Of a stretch of 64,000 nt of DNA, positions 27,363 through 41,606 are shown one piece after another. The DNA comes from Pogonophryne albipinna (Eukaryota; Chordata; Actinopteri; Perciformes; Artedidraconidae): the NCBI GenBank assembly GCA_028583405.1, contig CM053260.1, positions 21,824,569 to 21,888,568 on the forward strand. Direction: 5' to 3'. Every line of letters begins with the position of its first letter. Position 1 is the stretch's first letter. Both the position numbers and the translations under genes were made by a program. A model generated the notes under the pieces. It saw only the letters and a program-made list of their open reading frames with translations. It ran no database searches and had not been told where the DNA came from.

Positions 27363-29140
27363 ACACATTGCGCTGCCAGGGACTGCACTTTAACCATCTT
27401 CTTTCATCAGTTGGAGACGGCATGGTGTTCATACTCACAATTGATTGGTGGTTGGCCTGTAACCTTGGCAACACAGGCTGGAAGGGAAAATGTTTTTTTT
27501 GTTCAAATGGATCAAGAAATTGGTTTGGAAAATAAAAATGATACTGGTTTAACTTATTGTATCCAGCAAGACATGTATCCTTATATCCTCCTTTATGTCA
27601 ACGTGATCAAAGGAAGTATTAAAAAGCATATACATGCTGAGAGTTTAGTTTTGGTTTGACTTATCGTTTTAGAAGCGGCTTTGAACTTCTCACGTTTGCT
27701 GCCAGAGACGTCTGGCTGTTGGGAAAAACAAAACAGTTCTTCACACATCGTGGTTGATAAATAAAACAAAACTTGACTTTCAAAAAAAGAGTTTGTGCTA
27801 TGATTCAATTCAAAGAAAGTTCCCACAGCGAGAAATCTGGATTTAACAAAGGATTACATCTTCATGAAACTTTGCTTTTTAGCTTTGTTGATAGCGATTC
27901 TGTCAATTGCATCACATTGGATGTCAAAGAACAAGAAATCATTACATGTTACTTAATCATCATGATTAATATACAGTGCTAATTAATTTGTATAACATAT
28001 GGTTGCATGACGTTTTTATTTTTACTTTAATCTACACCATGTACAGAACCTTTCCTAAGGGAAGACTGAAAGGTGTTTTTTCCTATCATCAAACACCTGT
28101 AACATATTTCATTTTTACACACAGCCTCGCGCACACACTGTGTTCACCCAGAGACATGCATATAGTGCAAGAGGAAAGGAGGGAGGGATACTTGATGAGA
28201 AAATGAGAACATATTTGTTTTTGTCAGATGGCTCGAGGAAGAATTCAGTGGATGTTAATGAGAAGCAATTAGTTTTGATTAAAAATTAGATGGCTCCCCT
28301 ACATGCAATGTAGCCATATCAAAACAAAATAATGATTAATTTCTGTTTGTATAAGACATTATTGTCAACAGGAAAAGTACGATACAATTGCTCTGAGGCC
28401 GAAGAGGAGGAAAAACATCCATTTAGAGCTGGAGCTGCTCATAAATACAGTGTGTGGGTGCCTGAGAAGAATATCTAGTGTGTTTGCGTAGGGCGCTTTC
28501 GTTCAATTCGTTCAACTTTTTGTGTTGATTCTGCCAGCATTCTAAACTCCACTTACTCTTAACATTTTAAATTGTGCACAATGATTACTATTATGTTTGC
28601 TTTAAATGCTCATTTAAGCTTCTCTAGCACCCAATAGTGTAATAATGTCCCTACAATTTGCTGTAATTTGCTCTTATACTGATAGAGAATGTAATCAAAC
28701 CCAATAGCTTAACTTATAATTCACTAATACTAACACTGGAATAGCATTTTTGATATGGATAATGCAGTACACTAACAATATAAGGCCTATATATCTTCTT
28801 TACTTGCACAGTTAGCATTTCTGAGGATAAAAAACGTACTTTTGAGAGGGTCATTTCTTTCATCCAATTTGATTAAATTATCAGTTTTTAAAGAAAAAAG
28901 AAGACACCTGAATTATTATTGCTTTTAAATTAATATATAAACATTTTGTATTCCAATACCAGTCAGGACATTTTATTACACTATTGTTGTAAGTTAATAC
29001 ATGTTATAGTTGTATTACATTTTCAATCCGCTTAAGTTGTATTTTTATTTAAAATTTTAAAACATTTTCAGTAAATTATGACTTTTGTGCTTCAAGTTGT
29101 TTCTTTTTTAATCTACTGTATGTGCTGTATGATAAACTGA

Positions 29141-29545
<405 letters not shown>

Positions 29546-30276
29546 TGAATACTTTGTGTAATGCTTTAACAAAGCTTTTCTGCCAACTGAATCGTCTGCC
29601 ATTCAAAATTCAAACATGCACAGTGTCAAAGCTGTGGGAGGTGTCACACTTCTCAGAAAGCATCCTTTGCCCTCTGTGTAATAAGGTGGACTCTTTTCAG
29701 TGTCTCCAACCTATCTAATGGGCCCATAGTAGTAAAGAACAAACATAAAGCAGGCAGTAAACAAACAGGTGGGCTCTGCCTCGGGCCACACTCCTCTTGG
29801 AGATAAAGTTAACTGCCACTCTGCCTCTCACTGCCTTTCGGCTCTGTAAACTGACTCCGAATGCGACATGCAAAAGTAATGAAGGGAGTTAAGTCCTCGA
29901 AGCCAGCAGTCCAGCACTCTGTGACAGGTTGATCACCCGATTTGTATTCATTTAATTAACTCCCCACCCCACAAACCCCAGCGGACCCCTGTCTTCTCTT
30001 AGTGCGTGGTGACTTTGAATAGAAGCAGAGACTTATGATATTGTAGGGAAAGAGGGGACAGCCAGTGCAGGTTAGACCACACAGGGCTTCCCAAGGTTGA
30101 TCTGCAGATTTATACATCAGCAAATAAACATAAAGCTTTCACTGGACCCGTTCAGCCACCAAAATGTTCAGATCGTTGATCTAATGCCATCCCGTCGAGG
30201 TAAGACGTAGTGCTTGGTTCGCTTTAAAGAATGCATCTCTAATTCTCAATTCAGTCCTTTGCACAATCTGACTTAA

Positions 30277-30660
30277 AGGTGGGGTAGGTCATTTTGGAGA
30301 AACCAGCTCGAGTGCGCTAGAATTTGAAAATACACAGCCGGAAGAAATCTGCCACTTCCTTACAGAGCCCCTCCTCCAACACACACGAACGCGCACATGA
30401 CCAATGAGGGCACGAGATAAATTTGTGCACAGATGGAAGGCTGACAGGCAGGTAGGCCATCCAGTTACTTTAGCCGGGCCGGCTCAGATGATTGGTCGTG
30501 CTTTTTACAGCGCTACGGCTTCCACAGATGCCTTTTTTTTTAATGGATTTTTTGTCAAAGCTCTTAAGATATTCATTGCTATCGGGATGTTAAGAGCATT
30601 CCATGGAATATAACAAAAAGTGTATCTCGAGCCGGTTTCTCAAACGTACCTACCCCACCT
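30277..30660. mobile_element. TTAA-flanked non-autonomous DNA element (family B)
   Basis: TTAA lies at 30273-30276 and 30661-30664. The inverted ends start AGGTGGGGTAGGT and match over about 36 bases with a few differences; the inner part (GAGAAACC-GCTCGAG) is also mirrored. It is 384 bp with no coding capacity. The superfamily is Kolobok or piggyBac by target choice. Confidence 0.88.
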
Positions 30661-31698
30661 TTAAGTCAAATATGGTTATCTTTATTTAACAGAGTTTTTT
30701 TGACATACATCAATCAAGCCTGTACATTTCTGGAGGAGGAGGAATATTTATATTTATGAGTTTATGGCTTTGGTCTAACATTATTAAAACCTTAAAGAGA
30801 AGAGGGCCTAAAGGTCAGTTGCTTTTTCTACCCAATACACACGTGTCCTTCTTTTCTTGACCCTCTCTTTGCAGAATACCCAGCCATACTCCCCTTTTTA
30901 GCTTCCGGAAGCAAAATGCAGAGGATGGGTCAACAGAAATTGAGCTGCATTCTTGCTTCTGTAAAGGTTAGTCTTTCTCTCAAGCTGTTCTATGTTTTTT
31001 TTTGTTTTCCCGCCTCTCTCACACATCACTGTAATGCAAGGGGAGTGGGACCAACTCATGTTCAATGACTTCTCATTAACCCAAATACTCAATGCGAAAT
31101 AATCAAGTGTGTGTTTACATGCTGTGCATGATTAGGCAGGCGTGACACAAATACTGAACGCACCGCCACCCACTGTAAATATTTATCACCCAGCGCCGGC
31201 AGTGCACGCATAAATAAAAAGTAAGTTGCTGCATTTTCACATAAACGGTGCACTATATCAGTCAGTAAGCGTGCATGTACGGTGGCAGCACACTCCTGGA
31301 AAACTGTAGAAACACACACAGAGCCAAGTCCGCCCCTCAGCAGAACCCTGCTGTTTGTGAATATTGTAATGGCAGGATCAGTCGCACATCCTTTCATCGC
31401 CTCCTTTGTTCCATGTCCTGTTTTTGCTATCGGCCACTGTGTGGGCTTGATTACAGTGCCTTACACCTCTCTGCCAATCCCATTAGTCGCTAATCTGTGA
31501 CATGCTACTTGCTCCTCTCTGTGTGTGCTCGTAGTTGTGTATGAACGCACGTGTTTTGATGTGTTTGATATGTCTGTGTTTGTGTGCGCTCCAAATGTGT
31601 GTGAGACCCCCGGGCAAGGCCTCTTCCCTTTTCGGTTGTGTTTCTTCATATCAGAGTCCACTTGATATCCTGATCCCCCTCTGAGGGTCTTGTTGAAG

Positions 31699-31750
31699 CA
31701 GCTATCAGCACACAGCATAGCCCACAGCTATCAGCACACAGCATAGCCCA
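31699..31750 (+). repeat. perfect tandem duplication, 2 x 26 bp
   Basis: The unit starting CAGCTATCAGCACACAGC occurs twice head to tail without a mismatch, indicating a recent duplication. Confidence 0.93.
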
Positions 31751-34361
31751 CAGGCTACATGAAAGGCCTTTTATCCTGCACTCTGCGCTCTTTTTTAATC
31801 AACATTCACCTGTGTCAGAACAAATCACCTCACTTGTATTTGTTCCGTCATAAGCCAGCAAACCCACAACACAGCATTTTTTTAAATTCTCAGCCATTTT
31901 ATTTCATCTGCAAGTTTCCATTTTGCTCCGAAAAATGTCAGTCAGGCAAAATAAGGCAGGCACATACACATGTTAACCAGAAAACAGATTTCATCGCCAT
32001 CTTGCGTTAAAGAAAATTGGCAGAAAAGGAAGAAGCCGAAACAAAGCCAGATGCTCACACCCGCGTTTCTTCATTTTCTTTTTCCTCATGTCCTTCAGAG
32101 AGAGCCCTTCAATGCCTGTTCTGTCACAGCATACAAGGCAGGCCCTTTTTGTTTGTGGAAGTCCCAGTGAGAGCGAGACATAGGGAGCACCTTCCAGAAA
32201 CACTCGCCCACATTAGATCTACCTTACCCAATCCACTCGCTACATAGATCAATCCATTTCTGCTGCTTTCAAAACAATTATACACCTTCAGAAAGACAGG
32301 CAGAATGAATGGGGCAGTAATGAAAAGGCTTTTTTCCCCATTCATTCCGCTTTTGATGAGAGTGAGCGAAATCACGTTCATTTGATGTGTTAAATAGAAA
32401 ATGTATTCAGTATCAATGCAGGAATGTCATACATACATAATACAGCCTTCATCAGGTACTCAATGAATTTGAATGGGTTATTTTAAGTTATCTTACACTG
32501 ATATATATAACCCATGTAACCCACAGCCTTTCTATGCACCGTCATTTGTCACGCTTTGCACTGTGCTACCTATTCAACTGGTCCAACATGATTTACCTGC
32601 TGTTCAGATACCCACGTGTCTCTTATTGAAAAGAGCGGAGGGCACTTTTTCAAGCTAAATAGCACACTGTGACAGAATGTAGCCCATCTGTGACACAGTT
32701 TCAGAGCAAAAGAGACCTTCCAGCAGACGCATCACCATCTCATTTGTCAGATCGGGAGACCGCACTTGATCAAAATGAACTCTGAGTGGCCATGCCACAC
32801 ACAGTTCAACGTCACAGAGAAATCATCTTTTCCATCAGTGTGCTTGACAACACCTCTCCAGCGTCAGCCCTGTATTAAGTTATGAGCTGGCAAAGGCAGT
32901 CCGAACTGAGGAATGGCCAGATTGTCATCCTTTTTACATTTTATACGGATTTAGGGAAGGGGGGGTGATACTGATTATTTCATACACTTTGTCTTTTTCC
33001 ATTGTCAATGTCACATTAAATGGATCTTGATGTGTTTTGTTGGCTTCTGTTTGTACACGGTGTGTTTTAGTGCAGTTTGAAGAGGTTTCTCAGCTTGCAT
33101 GATTGATTTGTTCAGCACTAAACAAGAAAGGGGAAAAGGGTAGGCTGTGTTTGCACTAAATTCTTTTGCTAAGGCAATTGTCCTTGGCTCCTTTTACTAA
33201 CTGAAGTCTGAGTAAATTGCAATTTAATGCGGCCAGCAAATTAGAATGCAGACGGCTTAGTTGCCAGCAAAGATGGGATAGGCAGGAAATCCTTAAGCAA
33301 TCCGCTGCTACCTGCTGCCCGGTTCATTTGAAGCGTCAGAGGACAAAAAAGAACAGAGGACACTTTTAGTCACACACACACACACACACGTGCATCTGGG
33401 CTGAAAAGACAGAATTTGCATACAACCCCTTTTCTCCCACTAACAAACCTCTGGTGGATAGTGTCTGAAAAAGAGAGCGGGTAATGTGTAACCTGTTACT
33501 GCTCTTGTTCTGACAGAGGTCACACACTGCTACATCAGTAGATGATACAGAAGCAAATGCTGGACAGATGAGCCTGTGAGATTACTGTGTTTAAGGATCA
33601 TAGGGGGAAAGAAAGACCACATCTGTACAGAGAAAGACACTGTGAAAAGACCTGAGGTGAAATCAGCATGTTAAATCTGAGGCTGTGAAGCTTTTTAGAG
33701 CACACAGAGGAACAGCTGCTGTGCGACTTCCTAAATAGGAATGATGTTGTCAGCAAGGGGCAGTGCTGCTAAGTGTTTCTATCAGAGGAGGCTGTGAGAG
33801 AGAGCTTATTTTTACATCTGTCTTAACAAGTCATCTAGTCTTCAAAAAAAGAATCTGCCAATGGTGTTGCACTCTAGCATTGGTAACCCTCAGACAAAGT
33901 GAAGTACTTTGAAGGGGGTGCAACCCTGTGAATGTGTTATTTAAGTAAGAGAAAATCTTAAAGGACATATTTCAAAATCCAAAAATTGCAAAAGTCCATG
34001 TGAAAAGAAACTAGTCAAACCTGTGGTAAAATGTCTGAATCTGTACCAAAACAATAACACAATTGCTTTTATCCTAGACCGAACTTAAACCTTTACAAAG
34101 ACGTCCAATGTATTTACATTGTTTGGCTAACACATGGGACTGATCACATATTCCTCTATTCTTGGTGTAAGTGGATTTTCTTTAAACAACTAGTGAGAGA
34201 AGTGAAAACCAAAGTGTATCAAATGATTCTGTCAAATCAAACTCCCAAACAGATAAATCCAATTCATGATGTGTTGAGACATACATGACCTCACATGTTA
34301 CTTAGCTAAAGCCTTCATACAAAGTGACTAACCCACAATACCGCAGACTTGCCTATAGTAG

Positions 34362-34480
34362 CAGTTTGAGGCTGGGTATCTTGCCCAAGGATACTCCAGC
34401 ATATTGACTGCAGGGGCTCAAACCACTGACACGCTGATTGGTAGATCGATGAAATGTTCCCCCCTGAGCCATAGCCACCT
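34362..34480 (+). repeat. dispersed fish repeat containing the 'TATCTTGCCCAAGGATACT' motif
   Basis: The stretch runs from GTATCTTGCCCAAGGATACT, through a GGGGCTCAAACCACTGAC segment, to CTGAGCCATAGCCACC. I recognise this as a common dispersed teleost repeat. The middle resembles a weak tRNA-type B box, so a SINE origin is possible but not shown. Confidence 0.45.
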
Positions 34481-35367
34481 CATACTTGACATTCCCTACA
34501 TTTCTTCTAAATAAACCCTAAATTATAAAGTCTAATGCTTCTCTGATAGTTCTATGAAGCAGCTTCTTAAAATAACACACACACTGTCGTTAAATACATG
34601 TGCACATAAATCCATGGACAGAAAATGATCAATGAAATCATTGTAGCTCTCTTGCCAGCATGTTCAACATATTGTCGCCCTGAGATGCTCCGTGTGCTAC
34701 AGCCAAGCAGCACCATTCAAAATCAAATCCACACACCTGGCGACCACCTGCCAAGCCTGCTGGAAATGTCATGGCTGTATTTCTTATTTAAACAGGATTA
34801 TGGGATTTCTAATTAGCCCCACAGTGTGCAGGGAACTTCAGATGTCTTTACTGATCATTTTCAAAGCAGTAATATAACTGAAAAATATGATGAAAGTGAG
34901 GAATAGAAATATACATGCTTTAGCTCAATACATGTTCATGAAAGGGCAGGGACCTCGACTGTTGTAGACATCATGCACATGGTTTATAGATGACAGCTTA
35001 AGGTTGAGCAGGATGTAGAAAAAGCAGTACATTCAATGGCAGTCTCAAGGTTGCACAATGTACCATTGAAATGTGCCCGGGTCTGCAACTGAGGCTCAAT
35101 AAGAGTCCCTGAACCAGAAGCACAGAGAAAGCTCAGACTCCACAGCAGGAGCCATGATCCCATTTAGCTAAGCCAAAGTCATTTTGTCAAATCGGAGGAA
35201 AGGTCTTGTTTTGAAGGTGCAAACCAAGGAGGGTGGGGGACATTGGGGATGTTGCTAAAATGGTCCGAGATACAGTCAAAAATCTAATTGTGTACAAAGC
35301 AGACATACTGGTTGATTAAGGGAGAGGGGTAGCGAGAAAGCCGGCCCATTTTCTAAAGATTGCAAAA

Positions 35368-35860
35368 GTGCCCTCTTGGATGCCCTAAAAACATTATTAA
35401 GTGCCCTCTAGGATGCCCTTCAAGTTGAGAAAGCATGACAAACTGCTCTTTGACGCACCTTTGTAGCAGAGGAAAAGTGATAAACTACCCGCAATATTGA
35501 CCTAACAGGAGAGAAACTTTGATGAAGTGTCCTTGAGAGTGCCCTTCCAGTACAAAACACATGTTAAAGTCCCCTTTTTAAGTTGTCACTTCAGTGAAGT
35601 AAATGTAATGAAGTGTGCTTTAGGTTGACTTCCGGCAGAAAACAAGTCCTAAGTCTCCCTTTAGGGTACCTTTCCAGTCGAACGGAAAACATGAAGTGCC
35701 CCTCAATTAGAGATAGAATCCCCTTTTTAAGGTGCCTTTTTATAGTAGAGAAAATGTAATGAAGATTCTATTGAGTAGAGAAAGTTTGATGAAGTGCCAT
35801 GTAGAATGGCCCAGAAATATAGAAAACATGATGCAGTTCCATGTCGGCTTCTCTACCTTC
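35368..35860 (+). repeat. degenerate minisatellite-like array
   Basis: Diverged copies of a unit of about 45-55 bases recur about ten times. Shared words are AAGTGCCCTCTAGGATGCCC, AGTAGAGAAA and CATGATGAAGTGCC. Units vary in length and contain indels, so it is an old array. It lies about 0.4 kb before the tafa1 terminal exon. Confidence 0.7.
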
Positions 35861-36232
35861 TAGGAAAGTACTCTGGTGCTCCGCCACCTGCAGCTCGTGC
35901 CCTTTTTATGTTTTTTGCCTCTTAGAAAGCCCGAGTCCGCCACTGCACAGCATGAAAACACACTGAGGTTGTTTTGTACCAAGTGCTTTCATGAAATTTC
36001 CCGTTATACCTAAATGCCAAGCATACTTCTATTTCAGCACTGTTTTTAGTAGGAACCGGGAGGTGAGACGGGGCTTTTAAAGCCTCCACAGTTCAAAAGA
36101 CTCCCCCTTGTTTTTGAAAAAACGCGAACGGAGCAATTCCCCAGGGTCTAATCCTCGTACACTTGTATTCCTTTGTTCTATCTAAGTGTATGTGTGTTTT
36201 CTCTCCTCTCCTCTTCCTCCTCTGTGTTACAG

Positions 36233-36250
36233 ATACATCCCAGGACCTAA
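36233..36250 (+). CDS. tafa1: tafa1 terminal coding exon (last five codons and stop)
   Basis: The last coding piece of tafa1 is 15 bases plus a TAA stop, following a 6.9-kb intron. The acceptor AG is at 36231-36232 after a long CT-rich tract that runs from about 36197. In phase 0 it reads Ile-His-Pro-Arg-Thr-stop, which is the C-terminus of human TAFA1 as I remember it. This confirms both the paralogue and the phase-0 donor at 29297. The rest of the exon, from 36251, is 3' untranslated. With the two exons upstream it gives 94 residues, equal to positions 40-133 of the human protein, so about 39 N-terminal residues (signal peptide and short pro-region) are missing from the window. A gene finder could easily miss this exon because of its size. 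Confidence 0.95.
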   Translation: MHPRT

Positions 36251-37510
36251 CAGAGCGCTCCCACTGCAGGGCTGCGTGCCAGGCTCTTTCCTTCATCTAC
36301 CCTTTCTCTTCCCACCAAACGGACTAAAACTATTACATCCACGGCTACTGACTGGATTACCTGGGACCACAGAAAGGATATCCACCCGGATAAAACAGCT
36401 TTGCTTGTGTGGTGCCAAGGATTTGAAACCAGACTAATCCCTTGTTTGATCAATGAGCCCCATGTTGGTGACTCTCCTCTTCCTCACAGCTGTGGCCAGT
36501 TTTTGACCTACTCTCTTTCTGTTTCCCCTCACCCATTTCCCCCTCAAAAACTGAAAGAGCTTAGCAGGGGTTATTTAGAGGTTGTTAAAAGATTATTTGA
36601 AGATATTTGCCCCTCGTGAAGGTAAATCAGTTTGTGATTACATGGATCTGAACATGGGCTCCACAGAACTGAGAGCAAGCGGATGAAAATACCTTGGCAT
36701 CCTTTTCCTTCTGTGTGGGAGGCGTTCGTATTCGACCAACTCTTCGAGCAGGACGCGGTTGAAAAACACTGGACTATCAGTGAAGGAGACCAGCAGTGTA
36801 TTATGAGTTAATGAAGAATCTCTGAGAGGCTTAAAGCCCCACATGGACATTTTGACTTTAAATGGTGGGCATGTCCGTTGTAAATTCATGAGCACCTCTT
36901 TTCTTTGTATGTAAGATAATTTGTGTATATATACATATATAAATACATCACATATAAGATACCAGATCCAAGAAGCTGAAAAATATATTTAAGACTCTAT
37001 TAGGAGCCCCTTGGTGGAATATTGATCAGAATATAAGTATTGTTCATCCAGAGGCTGCTTTGCAGTTAACGCTCGCTTTGGAAAAAAGCCTCAACAGAGT
37101 CATAAAAGTAAGCTTTCGTCATACAGCAATGTCCTTGGTTAAGCCAGTTAATGCTTGTAGTTTCTGTAAAGATGAGGAAAACACTGTATAGAACTGCCTC
37201 ACAAAAGAAAGCTGCACTAACATCAACCCCTGAGCCCTCAGATCCAGAAGGGACGTAAACAGCAGCAGAAAAACTCGGACCATAATCAGACAGTTAGTGT
37301 ATTTTTCAGCTATGGAAGGTTGTCATGGGCAAATGCTTGACTAAATGTATTGTGTGGATCTCCCTCTCACACACCAGAGAGAGATGATTTATTCAAAATG
37401 ACAGTGAGAAAGTATAAGCCACAATGGAGAAACATACAGATAACCCCCAGTAGATATACAAGTACATTACAGGACAGCCTTATGAGAAATAAAAATGGTT
37501 TTCTATACTG
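36251..37510 (+). other. tafa1: probable tafa1 3' untranslated region with candidate polyadenylation signal
   Basis: Sequence after the TAA stop has no supported coding potential. The first AATAAA hexamer after the stop is at 37488-37493, which would give a 3'UTR of roughly 1.25 kb. A T-rich stretch follows at 37495-37505. No ATTAAA or other strong signal was noticed earlier. The extent is inferred from the hexamer alone; an alternative longer UTR could use the AATAAA near 37830. Confidence 0.4.
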
Positions 37511-38173
37511 ATATGCTGTCTCCCTTTCCTTCATAAAACTAATATTTTGAAAAATGTGCCTCGTATGACAATTTGATATGTGGTAATATGCGGGTGGAAG
37601 ATCTTGTCAGAGTTTCATTTATACGATATGTTAACATTGTGGTGAGTTTTTGCTTGACTAAACAGGCAATCATCAACAGCACAAGGCGAGTGTGAAAATG
37701 ACTTGCGGGCAGACAAACACTCACATGCAGTAAACACACAAACAAATCTGCGATGCTTAATTTATACAAGTCCCTTTGTGGCACAGAGGATTTATCAGAA
37801 CAGCATATTCAATTCATCCATGCAATTAGAATAAAGATTTCCAATATTGTCGCAGGCGAAATTCCTGATGATATTCAATATCAAACTCTTCTCTCGGCTG
37901 ATATGAAATGTGTTTCTTCTCCCAGTGGACGCACCAGTGTACATTCATCATTCAGGAATTTGGCTAGTCTCGTGGAGCCCGGCGCCTCGCTGAGCAGTCA
38001 CAGAAGGTATGAAAAAGACAGACACATCAATCTCCCAGCGGTCTTGCCAGAATCGTGAAGGAATATGCAAAGAGTGGGAGCGAGAGCGTGAGCGTGTTTT
38101 TTCCTCCTCAATGAGCCGTTCCCATTCTTTGTTTTCTCATATCTAATAGGATTCACTGTCCTGCAGTCTTATT

Positions 38174-38300
<127 letters not shown>

Positions 38301-39684
38301 GTAAATGAAGTGTGTGTATGTGTCTGCTTCTGTATGTATTTTTAGAGAGGGTACAGAGAGACTTGCAAACGTCGCACTGCGAAGATTATCCTCAGATTCA
38401 GTGCTTGTGTGGAAAATCAAGGGATTTCTGCCTTTCTAGTTATGCAAGTACTAAGTGGATTTTTGCTTAAAAGGTGCTCGGGGATCAAGAATGGAAGAGG
38501 TGCCTTTTTTATTTTTCTCTTTTATGCACTCCTTAGCTCTATCCAGAAATGATGGGAGTCGTGCTGTGGAGGGAGGTCCTGCTCCATTTTAGGCAGAGTA
38601 GAAAGGAACGCAGCATGAATAGATAACAGGGGAAGGGTCCTCCTCCCTCTCAGCGGGGCTCTGCAATCTCAAAAGAGACATCCATCAAGTCCTGCCGACC
38701 TCCCACCGAGACACAGAGGCAGCCATGTCCACATCACGCCGGACGGCTAATCAACGACTGACAGCAAGGACAACCTGTTTCATAGCGCCGTGTGCAGAAG
38801 GCGTCAGAATGTGTTGTTTATAAAACTTACATAAGTAACTTCCAAGGGTATCTGAAGTATAACACAAACTCTCCCTTTTTAGAAGTTAAATGCTTGGTTG
38901 CCTTTAAGAGCTTTTAGTAGGAGCCTCCACTCCTCTTTGACACCACTTCCTGTCTTTGCACTTTATCCTTTAATTCATTTTGTAGCAAACTATAATTTGT
39001 GGAAAGGTCACCCTGCTTACCTGTGGTGGCTTTTACGTTCTATAATTATAGTCGTTATTAATATGAGTCACTGTAAATGTCGCCTTTACAATTAACTTCC
39101 ACTGGAGCTGGACAACTAGGAGCATCATCATGACGCTCAAGCTTCTTCTCAATGAAAGCTGTTCAATGGCCTGAAAATGAATGAGTCAGACTGATTTTAG
39201 GGGATATTTGGGATTAATTATTTTGTATATTGGGCATAAAAAATTGCGAAATGACATGTCATTATACTCAATTACAGCTAAAAAGCTAACTTGCCAGTTC
39301 AGGATGATCATGTGATACTCATAAAGAAAAACTAATACAAAGCAGCCTGCAGCTACTCTTTCTCAACAGACTGTAACTTAACACAGTGAAACACACCAGT
39401 GCCCTGCTGAAACGGCATTGTTTGTGACAAATTGTCACACACACTGATGGGTACACAATACATCACTGCCATGGTCCCATGACACTGCGGCATGACCGGC
39501 AACCACCAACACACTTGTCAGCAAAATGACTTGGCAGTCCATGATTGTCAGCAGCCGCCATAATGACAATTTATTTCCCTGCTGCTTTCCTCACCTTATT
39601 TACCCTCATGTGTCAACCAAAAGTGTAGCAACCAGACCCCACCAGGGACACCAGGGACGCCAGTGACCCCACAGACTCCCTTAA

Positions 39685-40007
39685 AGGGGACATGGAATGA
39701 AAATGTCCGTTTTCAGTGCTTGTGAAGATACATTTGGGAAGGGCATGCTAACCAACAGACTGGGAAATAAAAGTCCAGTGTGTTTATATTTAACATTTGG
39801 GATTCAACAAGGCATTAAGATTTGGCTTCTCTTCCTCTGTCACATTATCAGATACCGCACACAACTATAAAAGGCAAGCCAAGTATAGCAACTGGGCTTT
39901 TTCATAAACACAGGCTAAAACAGAGCATTTTTAACATTAAAGCATCTAAACATATTCAAGTGGAAATTCCAAAGTATAAACATGAAAAAGACCCTAATAT
40001 GTCCCCT
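39685..40007. mobile_element. TTAA-flanked non-autonomous DNA element (family C)
   Basis: TTAA lies at 39681-39684 and 40008-40011. The ends share AGGGGACAT as an inverted repeat, with looser similarity inward. It is 323 bp with no gene. Confidence 0.8.
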
Positions 40008-40910
40008 TTAAACTTGCTTTTTTTATAGCATTGTCTCCACACAACCGGATGGACGTCATCACACGGACTCTGTATTGTGTTCCACTTTTGGTTTGAATGA
40101 CAGGGAGCTGGATTTTTAAATGAATCATCTAGAGAGAGAAGCTAATAGTACATTGCTTCGAGCCTGAGGGGAGTGTACAAGCATTATATTTTAATCAGAT
40201 TGATGAATTTAGTCTTGTTCCAGCTTCCAACTGTACAACATTTATTTGTTTTCATGACCTTTCCATGGAGGCACACAGGAGATGTGAAGCCTCTGTGGTC
40301 ACCACAGACGGTGTGCGCAGTTGCTGTTATTAGAATTGGGCCAACACAACGCAGGCTTGAAAAGCACTTACGTAAAATGTCTTATTACATATGAAAACAC
40401 AGAAGTGCATGTGTGTTTTTTTACATGTACTGACCCCAGTGCAATGTATGCCTACAAAACTAAAGAAAATACCCCTTTTATGTCTTACTATTGCCTTGGC
40501 TTATGTCATGTTTAGTCATCAAGGTTTTTACATACACAAGTGAAACTATATTTAAAATATCACCTTGTTCCAAAATATATTTTCTACTATTTGTACATTA
40601 GTACTTTTTCTCGGGTACATGTGTGAGTTTACCAGTGCAGAATGTTTTTACACTTTTTTATTTTTCGTGGAGGTCAGATGATGTTGTCTGTCCAAGTTTG
40701 TATGGAGAGTTCACAACAGCAGCCTGGCCTTCAGGCTTCCTGCCAGAGACAAAGCACTGTGCTGTCAGTCCAAACCTGCCCACACACACAGTATGATGCC
40801 GTGAACTTATCTAAAGTTTGAACCATGGAAAGGAAAGCTAGAGCATTTGTCCTGCCTACACACTGGCTGAAAAGTTTGTTCATGCAGTATCTCGCTTTCA
40901 CTCTCTAATG

Positions 40911-41606
40911 GCGCGTTTCCACTGCAGCGGGTAGCTCGCTTTAAGCGTGCCGAGCCGTGCGGGGCCCGTTTTTGGTTGCGTTTCCACTTGGCCTAGTACC
41001 GGCTAGCGGGTCCTAATTCACAGTTTTTCTGGCCCTATAAAATCGTGGTTCTAGGGCCAGGAACAACCAGGCTGAGTCGGGCTGAGTATGCTAAACTAGA
41101 GAGAGAATCGCTGGCAAAGGGGCTACAACTACAACAAGATGAACATATTTGACCGTGATTTAATTGTAATACACGTTTCAAAATGATGCCGAAGTAACAA
41201 CATATACTACTGATACCGGTTAGTAAAAACCATGAATTAATGCTTTGACAAGTCTGCAGACAGACGGCAGGCGAAAAACCCTTTTTAAAATGCGTGTTCA
41301 CTGTTTTCTAAATGGAGCTTGGCTAAGCTAATGTTATATATAATCCGACCGTCCACACTCACAACAACGGCCTCTACAGACATAAATAAACCAGCGACTC
41401 TATTCGCCATGACACAGTCTGTGGTTTGTACTTGTTTAACTTTTGTCTAGTTTCTGAACAGATATGAAGAGCTGTGAGCTCTGAGTGCTAAGAGCTAATA
41501 CGGCTGTGTTGTTTTTCTGGGGCGCTCATTGAAGATGACGTCAGGGCTCCGCCTACACTGCGTTACTATAGTAACTACCCCAGTTCCTAAACTGTAATGG
41601 AAGCGC
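40911..41606. mobile_element. inverted-repeat element with GCGC-TTTCCA-T ends
   Basis: The left end GCGCGTTTCCACTGCAG and the reversed right end GCGCTTCCATTACAG are similar, and a GC-rich promoter-like stretch follows the left end. I recall related repeats in fish genomes. No clear target duplication was found, so borders are approximate. Confidence 0.5.

Noticed and set aside
30868..30900. Possible alternative last tafa1 exon after TTTGCAG at 30868-30874 (reads NTQPYSPF then stop)
   Set aside because: The IHPRT terminus at 36233 matches the family; this acceptor has no family support. An isoform cannot be excluded without transcripts.
35368..35860. CRISPR-like spaced repeats
   Set aside because: Vertebrate DNA, diverged units, no constant repeat with unique spacers; it is a decayed minisatellite.
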